The position numbers were made by a program, and so were the translations under genes. The notes under the pieces are model-generated. The model was not told where the DNA came from. It saw nothing but the letters and a program-made list of their open reading frames with translations, and did not search any database. From Flavobacterium kingsejongi (lineage in GTDB: Bacteria > Bacteroidota > Bacteroidia > Flavobacteriales > Flavobacteriaceae): 64,000 nucleotides of DNA. Where the stretch lies: the NCBI RefSeq assembly GCF_003076475.1, contig NZ_CP020919.1, positions 1,736,001 to 1,800,000 of the forward strand, in the 5' to 3' direction. Below, one piece after another: positions 17,938 through 27,457 of the stretch; the stretch's first letter is position 1, and each line of letters starts with the position of its first letter.

Positions 17938-18900
17938 TTATAGCAGGATCATTTCTTCAAATGACAGCAGGGTAGGGTAGCCTTTAGTCTTAAAGTAGGC
18001 AGTGGGATCAGTAGTAGTGACTGCCATGATAAAATCACCACCCCAGGCGCCGAGGCTTTTAATCGTACCATTAAAATCGGCAAAATGTTCCGATTGGATT
18101 GTTGGGATTCCGAGTAAACTGCTCAGGAGTACTTCGTGTTGTTCTAATATAGCGGCAAATGCAGTAATTGAGGTAGCTCGGAGCAATTGTTGGGTTAGTG
18201 CTGTTATCGCTTCTGTATTTGTAGTGCTGCTGCCATTGTTCTTGCGATATGCCTGAACTGCGGTTTTGGTATTTTGTTTTTTATTGAGGTAAACAAAATA
18301 AATATGATTTTTGAAGGGAGGGTCGAAAATTACCTTTTCCACTTCAGGATGACCTGAATTAAGTTGATAGCATAATGGCCCGTCAGTCTTCGCGCAGGCA
18401 ATATCATAACCGCTGCCACCAAAACTGTTTTTAAGCAGCGTGAAGGGATCAATAGCAAACCAGCTGGCAATGTTGTTGATGACTGTAGAAGAAGTCCCTA
18501 GGCCCCATTGTCTTGGAAAGGTAAGGTGGGTGGTAACGTCATAGCCGCCAGAATTGGACAATACCACCGGATTCATGATATGAGCAGCATGTAAAATCTC
18601 AATTAATGTATTCTTGACAGCATCATCGTTAAACTGATGGGATTGTATTACATCTTCAATAGTGAAAGTGCCTTCAAACCAAATGCTATGATCGGCATCA
18701 AAACTTTTCCAGGTAATATGCGGTGTAGAAATAGAGGCTACAATAAGATCCTGTCCCATCCTGGTGGGCAGGGCAAAAGCCATCGCGCCATCAAGGACTG
18801 CATATTCTCCTGTGATGAGGAGTTTTCCGTTACTGTAATATTGCTGTGTCAAAAAAGCTTGTTTTATAGTTGTTGGGGATTTATTTTCGAAGATTTGCAA
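17938..18900 (-). CDS. GYDIA-family GHMP kinase, probable mevalonate pathway kinase
   Basis: 320 residues. GHMP kinase landmarks are visible: K-L-L-I-T-G-E-Y-A-V-L-D-G near residue 27, the ATP-binding loop W-G-L-G-T-S-S-T near 133, the G-S-G-Y-D-I-A motif near 163, and a C-terminal G-A-W-G-G-D-F. The start overlaps the end of the HMG-CoA reductase gene by 20 nt, so the pair is cotranscribed and coupled. That context points to phosphorylation of mevalonate or phosphomevalonate on the way to isopentenyl diphosphate. Which of the two it performs is not decidable from sequence alone. Confidence 0.85.
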   Translation of the reverse strand: MQIFENKSPTTIKQAFLTQQYYSNGKLLITGEYAVLDGAMAFALPTRMGQDLIVASISTPHITWKSFDADHSIWFEGTFTIEDVIQSHQFNDDAVKNTLIEILHAAHIMNPVVLSNSGGYDVTTHLTFPRQWGLGTSSTVINNIASWFAIDPFTLLKNSFGGSGYDIACAKTDGPLCYQLNSGHPEVEKVIFDPPFKNHIYFVYLNKKQNTKTAVQAYRKNNGSSTTNTEAITALTQQLLRATSITAFAAILEQHEVLLSSLLGIPTIQSEHFADFNGTIKSLGAWGGDFIMAVTTTDPTAYFKTKGYPTLLSFEEMILL

Positions 18901-20197
18901 TGTGGCTTACCACTGCGGCATGGGTCACGGTATTGCTCTTAAAATGATGTACCGTGTTTTCTTTTTCGGCATCGGTAGCATGCAGTTGATTCAGGATGTT
19001 CATTAGGTGCATTTTCATATGCCCTTCCTGTATTCCGGTGGTTGTCAGCGAGCGAAGGGCGGCAAAATTCTGTGCAAGCCCCGCTACCGCAACAAGCTGC
19101 ATGAGCTCTTCTGCTGACGGATGCTGCAGCATTTCGAGTGACAATTTAACCAGGGGATGTAAGGAGGTTAAGCCGCCTACAGTGCCTAAGGCCAAAGGAA
19201 TTTCGAGCCAAAATGTAAAAATACCATTTTCAACTGTTGCATGTGAAAGGCTGGAATAGTGGCCGTTCCTACTGGCATAGGCGTGTACTCCTGCTTCCAC
19301 AGCCCTAAAGTCATTACCCGTTGCCAGCACTACCGCGTCAATGCCGTTCATGATGCCTTTGTTATGGGTTACTGCCCGGAAGGGCTCAATTTCTGCAATT
19401 CTAACGGCGGTAAGGAATTTTTTGGCAAAATCCATCGGGTCAATAGCCGGATTTTCATTCAGTTCTTCGATTTTACAGGATACTTCGGCACGAACAGTAC
19501 AATTGGGTACGTAATTCGATAAAATGCTCATGATAACTTCGATGTTCTGCTCCGTTTCGTTAAAATCACTGTAATCGCAGGCTTCTGCTTTTAGTGTCCT
19601 TGCAAATTGTTCCAAGCAGGAGTTGATGAAATTGGCTCCCATGCTATCCCTGGTATCAAAAGTAGCATGCAGCTGGTAATAGTTTTCCAGTAAATCGGTT
19701 TTGTTTTTGAGGAGGATATCCAGAATGCCACCGCCTCTTTTCTGCATATTTTTTGTGATGCTGTCGGTAGCGGTGTACAGTTTTGGTTTCAGGATTTCGA
19801 AAAAAGCATATAACTTTTCAGGATCACCTGTATAGGTAAAATGAACCTGGCCAATTTTTTCGGTATTGATTACTGTGGCTTTGAATCCGCCGCGTTTCGA
19901 CCAGAATTTTGCGGTCTTGGCTGCTGCGGCTACGACAGAGCTTTCTTCGATAGCCATTGGAATGGCATAGTTTTTACCATTAATGAGGAAATTCGGCGCT
20001 ATTCCTAAGGGAAGGTAAAAATTGGTAATTGTATTCTCTATAAATTCATCATGGAGTTGCTGTAATTCGGTATCGGTATTCCAATATTTTTTAATTAAGG
20101 CTTTCGCTTCCTCTGGAGCACTGAAATAATGTGCTGCAATCCAGTCAATTTTTTCTTCTTTGGATAGTTTTGAAAAACCTTTATGGGCTTGGGTCAT
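18881..20197 (-). CDS. mvaA: Hydroxymethylglutaryl-CoA reductase, class II
   Basis: 438 residues. It interconverts HMG-CoA and mevalonate using NAD(P)H. Class II features can be seen in order: E-N-T-I-T-N-F-Y-L-P-L-G-I-A-P, A-I-P-M-A-I-E-E-S-S-V-V (catalytic Glu), T-H-N-K-G-I-M-N-G (catalytic Lys), A-T-G-N-D-F-R-A-V-E (catalytic Asp) and a late G-H-M with the catalytic His. Class II enzymes can be degradative, but coupling to a GHMP kinase suggests isoprenoid synthesis here. An exact Bacteroidota -7 box lies just upstream. Confidence 0.93.
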   Translation of the reverse strand: MTQAHKGFSKLSKEEKIDWIAAHYFSAPEEAKALIKKYWNTDTELQQLHDEFIENTITNFYLPLGIAPNFLINGKNYAIPMAIEESSVVAAAAKTAKFWSKRGGFKATVINTEKIGQVHFTYTGDPEKLYAFFEILKPKLYTATDSITKNMQKRGGGILDILLKNKTDLLENYYQLHATFDTRDSMGANFINSCLEQFARTLKAEACDYSDFNETEQNIEVIMSILSNYVPNCTVRAEVSCKIEELNENPAIDPMDFAKKFLTAVRIAEIEPFRAVTHNKGIMNGIDAVVLATGNDFRAVEAGVHAYASRNGHYSSLSHATVENGIFTFWLEIPLALGTVGGLTSLHPLVKLSLEMLQHPSAEELMQLVAVAGLAQNFAALRSLTTTGIQEGHMKMHLMNILNQLHATDAEKENTVHHFKSNTVTHAAVVSHIANLRK

Positions 20198-20218
20198 TGT
20201 GATGCAATTTTAATGCAG

Positions 20219-20226
20219 CAAAGATA
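20219..20226 (-). promoter_or_regulatory. -7 box of the HMG-CoA reductase-kinase pair
   Basis: On the minus strand TATCTTTG followed by C matches TAnnTTTG exactly, 21 nt before the start codon at 20197. No -33 TTTG is seen at the usual distance. Confidence 0.5.
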
Positions 20227-20325
20227 AGGGATTATATGTAATATTAATAGAACGGAATGCTTTCCATATGCGTTTAACTGTTTCTAATCCTGATGAAAAC
20301 TGAATAGGCAAATGTGGGTTATAGG

Positions 20326-20356
20326 CAAAAAAAAGGCTGCCATAGCGGCAGCCTTT
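20326..20356 (-). terminator. Terminator of the T9SS cargo gene
   Basis: On the minus strand, a 10-bp stem AAAGGCTGCC/complement with a 5-nt loop is followed by eight or more T. It begins 17 nt after the cargo gene's stop codon. Confidence 0.85.
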
Positions 20357-20372
20357 GAATAATTTAAATAAG

Positions 20373-21677
20373 CTATTGTTTTACTATTTTCATAGTATTA
20401 ACGGTTGTGCCAATAGTCGCTTTTACAATATATGTTCCAGTAGGCAGGCTGGTTACGTCTACCTGTGCGGTACTGGCTCCAGGATTCTGACGTAAAACTT
20501 CCTGTCCGATCATATTATAAACCGCTACATTTTCAATAGCATCTTTATACTTCAGGTTCAGGTAATTTTTTACTGGATTTGGATAATATGAGAAAGCAGC
20601 ATCGTCAAAGGTATCAATACCTAATGGGGAAGCAGTAACGGTCAGAGTATAATCTTCAGTTTGCCCAAAGCTGAAATCATCACTGGAAGTACAAGGCGTT
20701 GTGGTGTATTCATCATAATATTTCACTACACGCATACGGGTATTTCCAAGTAGTGCTGTAGCAGGTACAAGGATATTTCCAGCTGCCTGGATTGCATCGC
20801 TTCCGGTAGAATTGATAATAGATCCAATTTGATAGGCTTCTCCTGCATCATCTAAGGTGCCATTTTGGTTCCAGTCGATATACACGGTGAAGTAATCAGT
20901 ATAATTACCGCCTGTATTTCCTTTTAAGGTAATAGGATACGTTTGGCCCTGTTGTACGGTTCCTGTTACTGTGGTGAAATCCTGGTATTCGTTTACATCA
21001 TCAGCAGGATCGGAAGGGTTGTTGATTCCGGCAAAATTCACATTACTGATCGCTTCAACAAATAAATAAGTGGAGGCGCAATAGGTAACTGGGATTTCTA
21101 CTTCGGCAGTTGTTACGGAAATATTATCGACCAGCAGTACATAGGAGTCGTTGGAATTATTGACGAAAGCAATTCTTACATTTTGACCTATATAGGCAGA
21201 GATATCTACAGACCGCGTAGTCCATATTGGGTTTTCTCCGGTTGTTGTGTATAGGTTTACAGTAAAATCAGCTACTGTGTTACCACCATTTGGAGCTAAT
21301 TTTAAGGAATATCCATCAGGATAGTCCGCGTCCTGAGCCTTGGCGTCCCACGAAAGAAAAGCGGAAGGTGCTGCGGTAAGATTAATGGTAGGGGAAATTA
21401 GCCAATCATTTGCGGATCCGGCAGGGGTATACCATGAGGTGCTCATTGCGGCGAAATTACCGTCCGGTCCTCCGAAATTTGGGGTTGCACCACCACGGTC
21501 GCGGGTGATCCATGCAGCATTAACATAGCTCACTCCGCTGGCCGGAGTCAGGCCATCAACGTTAATAAGCGTCCAGGCAGTAATGCCAGGTCCACTTCCA
21601 TCCCAATTTTCCTGAAAAATTTGTCCATAGCCAAATAGGGGCAAAATGACAATAGCGTAAAGTAGTTTTTTCATCAT
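20373..21677 (-). CDS. T9SS type A sorting-domain protein with cleaved-adhesin and GEVED domains
   Basis: 434 residues. A signal peptide ends near residue 19. A cleaved-adhesin (MAM-like jellyroll) domain spans about 20-190: F-x-E-N-W-D-G-S-G-P-G at the start, D-W-L-I-S-P-T-I-N-L, L-S-W-D-A-K. A GEVED domain follows (about 195-345), with Y-I-D-W-N-Q-N-G-T-L-D-D-A-G-E and ending G-Q-T-E-D-Y-T-L. Residues 355-434 are a type A T9SS sorting domain: Y-Y-P-N-P-V-K-N, Y-N-M-I-G-Q-E-V, L-P-T-G-T-Y-I-V-K-A, ending K-I-V-K-Q. It is thus secreted or surface-attached through the PorT-containing system. There is no peptidase domain; adhesion is a reasonable guess. Confidence 0.92.
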   Translation of the reverse strand: MMKKLLYAIVILPLFGYGQIFQENWDGSGPGITAWTLINVDGLTPASGVSYVNAAWITRDRGGATPNFGGPDGNFAAMSTSWYTPAGSANDWLISPTINLTAAPSAFLSWDAKAQDADYPDGYSLKLAPNGGNTVADFTVNLYTTTGENPIWTTRSVDISAYIGQNVRIAFVNNSNDSYVLLVDNISVTTAEVEIPVTYCASTYLFVEAISNVNFAGINNPSDPADDVNEYQDFTTVTGTVQQGQTYPITLKGNTGGNYTDYFTVYIDWNQNGTLDDAGEAYQIGSIINSTGSDAIQAAGNILVPATALLGNTRMRVVKYYDEYTTTPCTSSDDFSFGQTEDYTLTVTASPLGIDTFDDAAFSYYPNPVKNYLNLKYKDAIENVAVYNMIGQEVLRQNPGASTAQVDVTSLPTGTYIVKATIGTTVNTMKIVKQ

Positions 21678-22062
21678 ATATTAATTTTGAGGTTTACGCT
21701 AAATTACGAAAAAATAAATTTAAAAGTATTATGAAATGTTAAAAATGGACACTATAAGGTTGTTATGAAGGCTTTTGTTGGATGCTATTACTATTGTGTA
21801 GTTGGATTTGATGAGCATGGAATAAAAGGAGAACTATCAACAGGTAACGAAATTTATGCCTAATGAGTCATTACTGAGCTTTGAAAAAGCGGGCTTTTAA
21901 AATGATAAATAACTAAAAAAAGAATAAAGTTATAAAGTGTAAGGTGCTGTATTACAGGGAATGCTGACAGGTGTCTGTAGGTTAAAATTGCATTTAACAC
22001 AAAAAATAATCATTTATTCCGATTTTTTCACTAAAATTGGGAGTTTTTTACCACTACTAAAA
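21678..22062. other. 385-nt intergenic region
   Basis: The region separates two divergent transcripts. It is A+T rich, with no terminator-like hairpin and no exact promoter box on either strand. A 32-codon open frame (21765-21863, +) with a Cys/Tyr-rich start is the only coding hint. An in-frame upstream extension of the peptidase gene from 21961 looks untranslated. Confidence 0.5.
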
Positions 22063-24234
22063 ATGAATTATTTTAAACACGCTTTTATCCTGTTTTTAGC
22101 AGCGGGATTTTCAACTTTTGCTCAGCAAAAAATCACTATTGAAGAGATCTATGGCGGCGCATTCCGGGGCAAGAGCCTTGATGAATTGCAGGCGCTGAAA
22201 AATACGAATCAATATACGGTACTCAATACCGATCGTGCTTCGAAGTCAATGCAAATCGATTTGTACGATTATGCAACGCTGAATAAAGTAGCCACGTTAA
22301 TCAATACCAAAGATCATAAGGAATTGCCCCCAATTGACAGTTATACCTTTAGCAGTGACGAAAAACAAATCCTTATCGCCTGCAATAGTGAGTCTATCTT
22401 CCGGCATTCCTTTGTGGCAGATTATTATTTATATGATATCGCTTCAAAAAAGCTTCAGAAACTGTTTGATTTCAAAATCCAGGAGCCTGTTTTTTCTCCG
22501 GAAGGAACAAAGATCGCGTATGCCAAAGAAAATAATCTATACGTTTATGCTATTACGACAGGAAAAACGACCCAACTGACTACTGATGGGAAGAAAAACA
22601 GTATCATTAATGGTATTACAGACTGGGTATACGAAGAGGAATTTGCATTTGTAAGAGCATTTGACTGGAACAAAGCGGGTGATAAAATAGCCTATATCCG
22701 TTTTGACGAAAGCCAGGTTCCGGAATTTACAATGGATATGTACAATACCGGATTATATCCTTCACAGGAAACCTTTAAATATCCGAAAGCTGGAGAGAAA
22801 AATGCAGAGGTATCCCTGCATATTGTGGCGGTGGCTACAAATACTACACAAAAAATTAACTTAGGGAATTATAACGACTTTTACATTCCCAGAATTAAAT
22901 GGACTACAGATCCTGCGCTATTGAGTGTTCAGGTATTGAACAGGCATCAGAATAACCTGGATCTTATTTTTGTAGACGGGAACACCGGAAGTGCCAAAGT
23001 AATCCTGACGGAAAAAGATAAAGCCTATGTGGATGTTACTGATAACCTTACATTCCTGAAAGACAACAGTTTTATCTGGACCAGTGAAAAAGACGGATTT
23101 AACCATATCTATCATTATGATAAATCCGGTAAACTAAAAAATCAGATTACCAAAGGCAATTGGGAAGTAACTGAATATTATGGACTGGATGAAAAATCCG
23201 GAACTATTTTTTACCAATCGGTTGAAAACGGCTCTATAAACCGTGATATCTATAGTATTCGCCTTACCGGGAAGGACAAGAAGCGACTTTCGGTACAGGC
23301 TGGAACACATGCGGCTACCTTTAGCCCGAATTTTGACTTTTATATCAATACATTCTCCAGCGCACTGCAACCACCAACCTATACTTTAAACGCTGCCAGT
23401 ACTGGTAAAGAAGTAAAAGCAATCGTTGGAAATGATGAGCTTTTGGCGAAATTCAAAAAATACAATCTTCCTGAGAAAGAATTCTTTGTGCTTAAAACGG
23501 CAAAAGGACATGAATTAAACGCCTGGGTAATCAAACCGAAAGACTTTGATGCTACTAAAAAATACCCGGTACTGATGACACAATATAGCGGTCCAGGATC
23601 CCAACAGGTAGCCAATAAATGGTATGACAGTAATGATTATTGGTATATGTTACTTTCTCAAAAGAATTATATCGTTATTTGCGTCGATGGAAGAGGAACC
23701 GGTTTCAAAGGGGCTGACTTTAAAAAAGTAACCTATAAGGAACTGGGTAAATTGGAGGTAGAAGACCAGATTGATGCTGCAAAAGTTATCGGAAAATATA
23801 ACTATGTTGATGCTTCAAGAATTGGTATCTGGGGCTGGAGTTTTGGAGGTTTTATGGCATCAAACTGTATCCTGAAAGGGAATGATGTGTTCAAAACTGC
23901 TATCGCAGTGGCACCGGTAACCAGCTGGAGATTTTACGACAGTGTCTATACCGAACGTTTTATGCAGACACCTCAGGAAAATGCTTCGGGTTATGATGAA
24001 AATTCACCCATTAACCATGTAAGTAAACTGAAAGGTAATTTCCTTCTGATTCACGGGACGGCAGATGATAATGTGCATGTGCAGAATTCAATGACCATGA
24101 TAGAAGCACTGGTTCAGGCCAACAAGCAATTTGACTGGGCTATTTATCCCGATAAAAATCACGGTATCTATGGCGGAAAAACGCGCATACAGCTGTTTAC
24201 AAAAATGACAAATTATTTAGAAGAGAAACTATAA
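22063..24234 (+). CDS. Dipeptidyl peptidase IV-like S9 family peptidase
   Basis: 723 residues from the ATG at 22063, which opens a signal peptide ending S-T-F-A-Q; an ATG at 21961 would add a poor leader. An eight-bladed propeller region (about 40-470) carries the D-W-V-Y-E-E-E motif (Glu191-Glu192), which binds the substrate N-terminus in DPP IV. The hydrolase domain has Ser593 in G-W-S-F-G-G, Asp668 in H-G-T-A-D-D-N-V-H and His700 in D-K-N-H-G. It removes X-Pro (or X-Ala) dipeptides from peptides outside the inner membrane. Three peptide transporters follow at 27, 1 and 6 nt. Confidence 0.93.
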   Translation: MNYFKHAFILFLAAGFSTFAQQKITIEEIYGGAFRGKSLDELQALKNTNQYTVLNTDRASKSMQIDLYDYATLNKVATLINTKDHKELPPIDSYTFSSDEKQILIACNSESIFRHSFVADYYLYDIASKKLQKLFDFKIQEPVFSPEGTKIAYAKENNLYVYAITTGKTTQLTTDGKKNSIINGITDWVYEEEFAFVRAFDWNKAGDKIAYIRFDESQVPEFTMDMYNTGLYPSQETFKYPKAGEKNAEVSLHIVAVATNTTQKINLGNYNDFYIPRIKWTTDPALLSVQVLNRHQNNLDLIFVDGNTGSAKVILTEKDKAYVDVTDNLTFLKDNSFIWTSEKDGFNHIYHYDKSGKLKNQITKGNWEVTEYYGLDEKSGTIFYQSVENGSINRDIYSIRLTGKDKKRLSVQAGTHAATFSPNFDFYINTFSSALQPPTYTLNAASTGKEVKAIVGNDELLAKFKKYNLPEKEFFVLKTAKGHELNAWVIKPKDFDATKKYPVLMTQYSGPGSQQVANKWYDSNDYWYMLLSQKNYIVICVDGRGTGFKGADFKKVTYKELGKLEVEDQIDAAKVIGKYNYVDASRIGIWGWSFGGFMASNCILKGNDVFKTAIAVAPVTSWRFYDSVYTERFMQTPQENASGYDENSPINHVSKLKGNFLLIHGTADDNVHVQNSMTMIEALVQANKQFDWAIYPDKNHGIYGGKTRIQLFTKMTNYLEEKL

Positions 24235-24261
24235 AACTTAAGAACAAAACAAACTACAAAA

Positions 24262-25962
24262 ATGATAGAAAATAAAGTAATTGCAGATCATCAGGAAGGT
24301 CCGTCAAAAGGTCATCCAAAAGGACTTTGGGTATTATTCGGAACCGAGATGTGGGAACGATTCAATTTTTATGGCATGCGCGCCATCCTGACATTGTTCC
24401 TTGTAAATTCATTGATGATGAAAGAAGAACAAGCTTCTATTATCTATGGTGGATTCCTGGGATTGTGTTATTTGACGCCAATGTTGGGTGGTTTTATTGC
24501 CGATCGTTTTTTTGGAAATAGAAACTGTATTTTATTAGGTGGATTGATGATGGCTTCAGGGCAGTTTTTGCTGTTTGTAAGTGCCAGCGTTTTTGGTTCT
24601 GATATCGGTCTGGCAACGACCCTGGTATGGATCGCGTTAGGGATCATCATTTTTGGAAATGGATTCTTTAAGCCAAATATTTCCAGTATGGTAGGTAGTT
24701 TATACCCAAAACAGGAAAAAACAAAATTAGATACAGCATTCACCATCTTCTACATGGGGATTAATATGGGGGCTTTCCTGGGACAATTTATCTGCCCAAT
24801 TATCGGGGATGTTAAAGATGCCAATGGTGTACGTGATATCCATGCGTTTAAATGGGGATTCCTTGCTGCGTCTGCAGCAATGTTAATTGGAACAGCTGTT
24901 TTTTACTTTTTGAAAAATAAATATGTAGTAACACCGGAAGGAAGACCATTAGGAGGATTACCATCTAAGAATGTTGCTTCAGATTTTGAAGAAGGTGAAT
25001 CGCAAAAAGCAGTATTCTCTTCGAAAGCTTTAGCCATTGCTGGAATTGCATTTTTTATTTTAGGTGCGATTATCCACTACGGATTAGACCAAAATTTAAT
25101 TTATACCCTGATCTACTCCAGTGGACTGACACTGGCAGGATTGATCATCTCTGATACATCATTGACTAAAATTGAACGCGACAGGATTTTTGTAATTTAT
25201 ATTGTTGCCTTTTTTATCATCTTCTTTTGGGCTGCTTTTGAACAGGCAGGATCATCATTGACCTTTATAGCAGACAACCAGACCGATCGTAATTTCTTCG
25301 GATGGCAGATGCCGGCTTCTATGGTTCAGATTTTTAATGGAATCTTCGTAATTGTATTAGCAGTACCTTTTAGTATGCTGTGGGATTACCTGAGAAGTAA
25401 AAATTCAGAACCTATTTCTCCGATGAAACAATCCTTCGGACTTGCGCTGATTGCTTTGGCTTACCTTATTATAGCCTTTAATGTAAAGGATTTAGGGAAT
25501 AATGGATTATTGGCTATTAAATGGTTGATCTTATTATATTTCATCCAGACCTGTGCCGAACTTTGTTTATCACCGATCGGTTTGTCATTAGTGGGTAAAT
25601 TATCACCAAAAAGATTTTCATCATTGTTATACGGAGTATTCTTCCTTTCCAATGCAGCGGGTTATGCGCTTGCAGGAACTTTAGGGGCAATATTACCAGC
25701 AACAGGGGACAAATACAATAAAGCAAAAGAACTGGGAATTGATCTTCAGGGTGTACTGAACAAAACGGTGACGCCAACAGCAGAACAATTAAAGTTATTG
25801 GAAACGAATCAAATTAGTGCTTCAAACCACTTTTTTGCAGGATTTGAAATCCATAACCTGTTTGAGTTCTTTATGGTTTTTGTGGTGCTTTGTGGATTGG
25901 CAGCTTTAGTGTTGTTCGCCTTAACACCGGTTATGAAAAAAATGATGCACGGTATACGATAA
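24262..25962 (+). CDS. POT-family peptide:proton symporter, copy 1
   Basis: 566 residues, 12 or more helices. The proton-coupling E-x-x-E-R motif is present (T-E-M-W-E-R-F-N-F-Y-G-M-R, residues 29-41), as is the PTR2 signature F-Y-M-G-I-N-M-G-A-F-L-G near 165. A late F-F-W-A-A-F-E-Q-A-G carries a conserved Glu near 327. These proteins import di- and tripeptides with protons. It has a longer loop before the last helix than copy 2. It lies 27 nt after the dipeptidyl peptidase gene, so it should take up the dipeptides that enzyme releases. Confidence 0.93.
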   Translation: MIENKVIADHQEGPSKGHPKGLWVLFGTEMWERFNFYGMRAILTLFLVNSLMMKEEQASIIYGGFLGLCYLTPMLGGFIADRFFGNRNCILLGGLMMASGQFLLFVSASVFGSDIGLATTLVWIALGIIIFGNGFFKPNISSMVGSLYPKQEKTKLDTAFTIFYMGINMGAFLGQFICPIIGDVKDANGVRDIHAFKWGFLAASAAMLIGTAVFYFLKNKYVVTPEGRPLGGLPSKNVASDFEEGESQKAVFSSKALAIAGIAFFILGAIIHYGLDQNLIYTLIYSSGLTLAGLIISDTSLTKIERDRIFVIYIVAFFIIFFWAAFEQAGSSLTFIADNQTDRNFFGWQMPASMVQIFNGIFVIVLAVPFSMLWDYLRSKNSEPISPMKQSFGLALIALAYLIIAFNVKDLGNNGLLAIKWLILLYFIQTCAELCLSPIGLSLVGKLSPKRFSSLLYGVFFLSNAAGYALAGTLGAILPATGDKYNKAKELGIDLQGVLNKTVTPTAEQLKLLETNQISASNHFFAGFEIHNLFEFFMVFVVLCGLAALVLFALTPVMKKMMHGIR

Positions 25963-25963
25963 T

Positions 25964-27451
25964 ATGGAACAGACACTGACAGATTTAGAATCAATACAGA
26001 ATTTTGAAGGCAAATACCCTAAGCAATTATGGTATTTGTTTTTAGTTGAAATGTGGGAACGTTTTTGTTTCTACGGAATGCGTGGGGTATTGACCTTTTT
26101 TATGGTTGATCAATTATTTTTAAAAGATGCAGAAGCCAATTTGCAATATGGAGCCATCCAGGCCTTTGTGTACGCTTTTACATTTATTGGTGGAATTTTT
26201 GCCGATAAGATACTCGGCTTTAAAAAGTCCTTGTTTTTTGGTGGTATCGTAATGATTTTAGGGAATTTGCTCATCGCTTTTTCGCCACAGGAAATGTTTT
26301 ATTACGGGATTGCTTTCTCAATCATTGGAACCGGTTTTTTTAAGCCCAATGTATCCTCAATGGTAGGGGAGTTATATACAGAGAAAGATCCGAGAAGAGA
26401 TGCCGGATACGGTATGTTTTATGCAGGGATTAATATAGGAGGCCTTTTAGGAGGTGCTTTATGTATTTATTTGGGTAAATACCATTCCTGGACCCTGTGT
26501 TTCCTTTCTGCCGCTATTGTAATGGGATTTGGTCTGCTCACCTTTTTGTTTACTAAAAAGTACCTTGGGCCTATCGGAGATTCACCATTATTAAGCCTGC
26601 CTTCTTCAAAACGTAAAATCCGCGAGATTGCGGTATACATAGGTTCCCTGTTGAGTATACCATTTATCTTTTTGATGGTAAAAAATACCCACTACACGGA
26701 TTATTTCATGTATACCATCGGGGTCATTGCAATTGCCTATTTCCTATATGAAGTATATAATTTGCAGAATACGGCCTTACGTAAAAAACTGGTAGCAGCT
26801 TTCCTGTTTATCTTTTTCTACTTTTTATTCAATGCTATTTATGAGCAGAGTGGAGGATCGTTATCCCTTTTTGCAAAAGACAACCTGAACAGTAGATTGC
26901 TCTTTTTCGATATAGATCCTAATATTGTGAACAATAGTTCGAATACGCTTTTTGTCATCATCCTGAGTCCGATTATTGGATTGTTATGGCTGTGGCTGGC
27001 CAAAAAGAAAATTGAGCCGAATACCATTATCAAATTTGGAATTGGCTTCCTGTTCCTTTCGGCTTCATTTTACATTTTCTACTACACAAAATTCTTTGCT
27101 AATGCTGAAGGGATTACATCCCTGAACGTATTCACGTTTGCCTATTTTATTACTACGATTGGTGAATTATGCCTGGGGCCTATCGGAATGTCGATCATCA
27201 CTAAACTGTCTCCAAAAAGGCTTTTTGGAATGATGATGGGATTATGGTTCCTCGCCAGTGCATTTGGGCAACTTGCCGCAGGAAAACTTGGGGCAGAAAT
27301 GTCAAAATCGAATACAGGCGCTACGTTGCTTTTTAAATTACAATCCTATACCGATGGTTATTATAAGCTCGCAATCTATTCGCTTATTGCAGGAGTTATT
27401 CTTATAATTTCAGCTCCTTTGATAAAAAAATTAATGCAGGAAGTAAAATAA
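25964..27451 (+). CDS. POT-family peptide:proton symporter, copy 2
   Basis: 495 residues, the shortest of three adjacent paralogues. E-x-x-E-R is kept in V-E-M-W-E-R-F-C-F-Y-G-M-R (about residues 26-38). The second signature reads F-Y-A-G-I-N-I-G-G-L-L-G, and F-N-A-I-Y-E-Q-S-G takes the place of F-W-A-A-F-E-Q in copy 1. Only one base separates it from copy 1 and six from copy 3. Sequence divergence from its neighbours suggests old duplications with different peptide preferences rather than a recent tandem copy. Confidence 0.92.
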   Translation: MEQTLTDLESIQNFEGKYPKQLWYLFLVEMWERFCFYGMRGVLTFFMVDQLFLKDAEANLQYGAIQAFVYAFTFIGGIFADKILGFKKSLFFGGIVMILGNLLIAFSPQEMFYYGIAFSIIGTGFFKPNVSSMVGELYTEKDPRRDAGYGMFYAGINIGGLLGGALCIYLGKYHSWTLCFLSAAIVMGFGLLTFLFTKKYLGPIGDSPLLSLPSSKRKIREIAVYIGSLLSIPFIFLMVKNTHYTDYFMYTIGVIAIAYFLYEVYNLQNTALRKKLVAAFLFIFFYFLFNAIYEQSGGSLSLFAKDNLNSRLLFFDIDPNIVNNSSNTLFVIILSPIIGLLWLWLAKKKIEPNTIIKFGIGFLFLSASFYIFYYTKFFANAEGITSLNVFTFAYFITTIGELCLGPIGMSIITKLSPKRLFGMMMGLWFLASAFGQLAAGKLGAEMSKSNTGATLLFKLQSYTDGYYKLAIYSLIAGVILIISAPLIKKLMQEVK

Positions 27452-27457
27452 ATACCT

